DNA from: Armatimonadota bacterium
GTDB taxonomy: Bacteria; Armatimonadota; Zipacnadia; Zipacnadales; UBA11051
Direction of reading: 5' to 3'
DNA length: 7,645 nt
Assembly: GCA_003542955.1 (NCBI GenBank)
Contig: DPJP01000254.1
Location: forward strand, 4,162-11,806
Shown here: positions 6,030-7,645 of the stretch, one piece after another
Numbering within the stretch: the first letter of the stretch is position 1
How the letters are laid out: each line of letters begins with the position of its first letter
Notes under the pieces: generated by a model
The model's database searches: none
The model's input: the letters and a program-made list of their open reading frames with translations, nothing else
What the model was told of the DNA's origin: nothing
Position numbers and translations under genes: made by a program

Positions 6030-7133
6030 TCACTGCGGCTTCATGTCGAGTCGCAGGTCGTCGAAGTAGACCGTGCCGACCGAAGCATTGCGGAGGTAGA
6101 TGGTATAGTCCTTCTTCCCGGGTTGGGGCTTCAACTCCCAGGCAAACGGTTGCCAGTCGGCGGATGCGGCAGTGCGCCCGGTGTTGTCGTACTGCTGCTT
6201 GCCGTCGCCCGTATCGGCCGCGATCAGCGACGCGTACCCGACGCCGTCGCCCTTCGCGTAGCCGGACAGGATGTACGTGCTCCCGGCCACCATGTCCACC
6301 GGCTGGCCGACGACCATGTTGATGCGCCCCGATATCCCCTGCAGACAGAGGGCGTTCCCACTGCGTCCCTGCCCCTCGGCGACGGACATCTTGTAGGCGC
6401 CGGGTTCGGAGCCTCCCCAGGAGCCTACGGACCAGTTCTCGGGCTTGCCGTCCGCCGAGACTGCCTCGAAGCCCCCGTTGCGCAGTAGTGGCGCGGTCGA
6501 GAAGCTCACCGTGGCCACTAACGTGTTGCGCGCCGGACTCGCATCCGGGACACTGACGGAGACGATGTACCTGTCCTCAAGAAGCTCGCCCGGAAGCACG
6601 CTGATGGCGAGGCTTCTGCCGGTGTCGGCTGGTTGCAGCAGAACCCGCCCGCCGGAGTCCTCGATCGGCATGCCGTTAAGCTGGACGCTGACACGCGAGT
6701 GCAGTATCGGGTTTTGCGCATCGGCAACCGTCAGCTCGATGGCCGGGGGGGCGGCTACCGCGCCACAGGTGATGCTCGACCCCTCGGGCGTCACGGCCAC
6801 GCCGCCGATGCGCGCCGCGGCGAGCTGTGGAGCATCGCCATCCGGTAGCGTGAGCCAGTCGGGCTGGGTCAGGAGGACGAGCGTCTCGCCGACCGCGTCG
6901 GCCGGCAGCACGAAGCTCAGTGCGCCCTCCTGCTGACGTGCGTCCAGTGGCTTCCAGTCACCCGCCGGCGGGCGGTACATCGGCTTCTGCGTCTGGGCCG
7001 CGTGGCTCAGTGTCACTGTGACGGGGGCATTCGCGGTGATCCTGAACGCCTCGAGGGCGTACTCCTCCTGCGCGTGGATTCCGCAACAAATCAGCACCGC
7101 GACCAGCGACATGAGCAGGTATCTACCTGGCAT
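6030..7133 (-). CDS. Secreted protein with C-terminal CBM-like beta-sandwich (paralogue A)
   Basis: A 367-residue exported protein. The frame is open upstream to 7283, but I start at 7133 because AAGGAG (7142-7147) lies 8 bases before it and the product then begins with a signal peptide (LLMSLVAVLICCGIHAQ, cleavage near 21-22); the upstream extension is Arg-rich and lacks signal-peptide character. It aligns end to end with the next gene, roughly 40-50% identical by eye: WKPLD (60-64), TLVLLTQPDWLTLP (84-97), VSVPDASPARNT (193-204), SFSTAP (210-215), NGGFE (219-223), INMVVGQPVDMV (271-282) and VYFDDLRLDMK (355-365). The middle third looks Ig-like and the final 145 residues resemble a CBM4/9-type jelly roll. 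No enzyme motif is present. It probably binds polysaccharide or forms part of the envelope; that is inference from architecture. Its stop is 20 bp before the start of paralogue B, so the two should be one transcript. Confidence 0.85.
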   Translation of the reverse strand: MPGRYLLMSLVAVLICCGIHAQEEYALEAFRITANAPVTVTLSHAAQTQKPMYRPPAGDWKPLDARQQEGALSFVLPADAVGETLVLLTQPDWLTLPDGDAPQLAAARIGGVAVTPEGSSITCGAVAAPPAIELTVADAQNPILHSRVSVQLNGMPIEDSGGRVLLQPADTGRSLAISVLPGELLEDRYIVSVSVPDASPARNTLVATVSFSTAPLLRNGGFEAVSADGKPENWSVGSWGGSEPGAYKMSVAEGQGRSGNALCLQGISGRINMVVGQPVDMVAGSTYILSGYAKGDGVGYASLIAADTGDGKQQYDNTGRTAASADWQPFAWELKPQPGKKDYTIYLRNASVGTVYFDDLRLDMKPQ

Positions 7134-7249
7134 CAGAGACGCTCCTTCCGGACGGGTCCGCATGTGAGTGCCGATGGACCGTTTCCGTGTTCGCCCCCCG
7201 GTTCCCTTCCATGGAAAGCAGATCCGCCGCGGCATGATCAGGGGAAGGA

Positions 7250-7645
7250 CTATCGCCTGCCGGCGCGCGCGATGCAGATGCACGCGAGCGTGCAGGCGAG
7301 GACGCCACAGATCAGTCCACAGCCGTCAAGCCCGAATAGCGGAACGAGGATGGCGCCGGCCACGAGTGCCCCGCAGCCCGCGCCGGCCAGGTCCGCCGCA
7401 TACATCATGGCCGCTGCCGGGCCGCGATTGGGCTCTATCGCGATGGCCTCCGTGGCCAGAGGGAACTGCACCCCTACCAGCCCGCCCACAAGCACAGACA
7501 GCAGCAGAAAACCCATCACAAGCGCCCAGGAGCCCGCATGGCCGAGCGCAGCGACAAGGGCGGCAATGATGGCGGTGAACGTGAAGCTCGCAAGCGCAAG
7601 CACCACAGCGGCCGCGCCCAGGGCAATCACAGGCAACAGGCCCCC
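7250..7645 (-). CDS. C-terminal part of a polytopic membrane protein, spermidine-synthase-like (fused MFS/spermidine synthase type)
   Basis: The frame is open to the right edge of the window, so the N-terminus is missing; 131 residues and a TAG stop are visible. A TTG occurs near the edge but need not be the start, because the frame continues through it. The fragment is almost entirely hydrophobic, with about four membrane segments: near the start, around SWALVMGFLLLSVLVGG, around AADLAGAGCGALVAGAILVP, and LICGVLACTLACICIA at the end. The string GVQFPLA followed about 23 residues later by YAADLAGAGCGALVAG and LVPLFGLDG is characteristic of membrane proteins that carry a spermidine-synthase-like domain. 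The aminopropyltransferase domain itself would lie outside this window, so the assignment rests only on membrane motifs. It ends 116 bp before paralogue A on the same strand. The gap has no clear promoter or terminator, so read-through is possible. Confidence 0.6.
   Translation of the reverse strand, partial: GGLLPVIALGAAAVVLALASFTFTAIIAALVAALGHAGSWALVMGFLLLSVLVGGLVGVQFPLATEAIAIEPNRGPAAAMMYAADLAGAGCGALVAGAILVPLFGLDGCGLICGVLACTLACICIARAGRR

Noticed and set aside
4693..6936. Plus-strand open frames of 140-230 codons opposite the secreted pair and the M42 gene
   Set aside because: They lie opposite genes supported by signal peptides, mutual homology or a complete metal site, and lack family features of their own.
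7207..7216. Palindrome TTCCATGGAA in the gap before paralogue A
   Set aside because: Only 10 bp, no loop and no T-run; likely chance.
7134..7283. N-terminal extension of paralogue A by 50 residues, up to an upstream start at 7283
   Set aside because: It overlaps the end of the membrane-protein gene, is Arg-rich, lacks a good ribosome binding site and would bury the signal peptide.
1..7645. Mobile element, CRISPR, tRNA, rRNA or a defence or secondary-metabolite system
   Set aside because: No transposase or integrase motifs, no regularly spaced repeats and no cloverleaf were seen; the genes are of chromosomal metabolic and envelope type.

Overview
This is a GC-rich bacterial window that reads as ordinary chromosome. 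It is densely coded, with Shine-Dalgarno sites before every complete gene, no RNA genes, no transposase, no CRISPR array and no phage genes. The mix of an NAD-dependent Gfo/Idh/MocA oxidoreductase, secreted proteins with a C-terminal beta-sandwich module, a secreted polysaccharide deacetylase and a spermidine-synthase-like membrane protein suggests a poorly cultured, carbohydrate-handling lineage such as Armatimonadota, Planctomycetota or Hydrogenedentota. That assignment is inference from style only; nothing here fixes the taxon.

Layout. Bases 1-1241 (minus strand) hold most of an exported polysaccharide deacetylase whose 3' end lies outside the window. A 303-bp divergent intergenic region (1242-1544) follows, with a candidate minus-strand promoter and a large dyad. 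Two plus-strand genes come next, separated by 29 bp and probably co-transcribed: a Gfo/Idh/MocA oxidoreductase (1545-2543) and an M14 metallocarboxypeptidase of the cytosolic-carboxypeptidase (CCP/AGBL) type (2573-3703). They converge on a minus-strand block across a perfect 10-bp GC-rich hairpin (3734-3758) that probably ends transcription from both sides. The minus-strand block, in transcription order, is: the C-terminal end of a polytopic membrane protein (7645-7250, N-terminus outside the window), two tandem paralogous secreted proteins (7133-6030 and 6009-4915), and an M42-family aminopeptidase (4850-3786).

How the genes may work together. The exported deacetylase and the two secreted paralogues act outside the cytoplasm, probably on or near polysaccharide. 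The oxidoreductase, the CCP-type carboxypeptidase and the M42 aminopeptidase have no signal peptides and should be cytoplasmic. No complete pathway can be reconstructed. The most distinctive items are the tandem pair of secreted proteins, which I cannot assign to a named family, the bacterial CCP-type carboxypeptidase beside a sugar-type oxidoreductase, and the deacetylase with an unfamiliar N-terminal region and an Asn where the second metal-binding His is expected.
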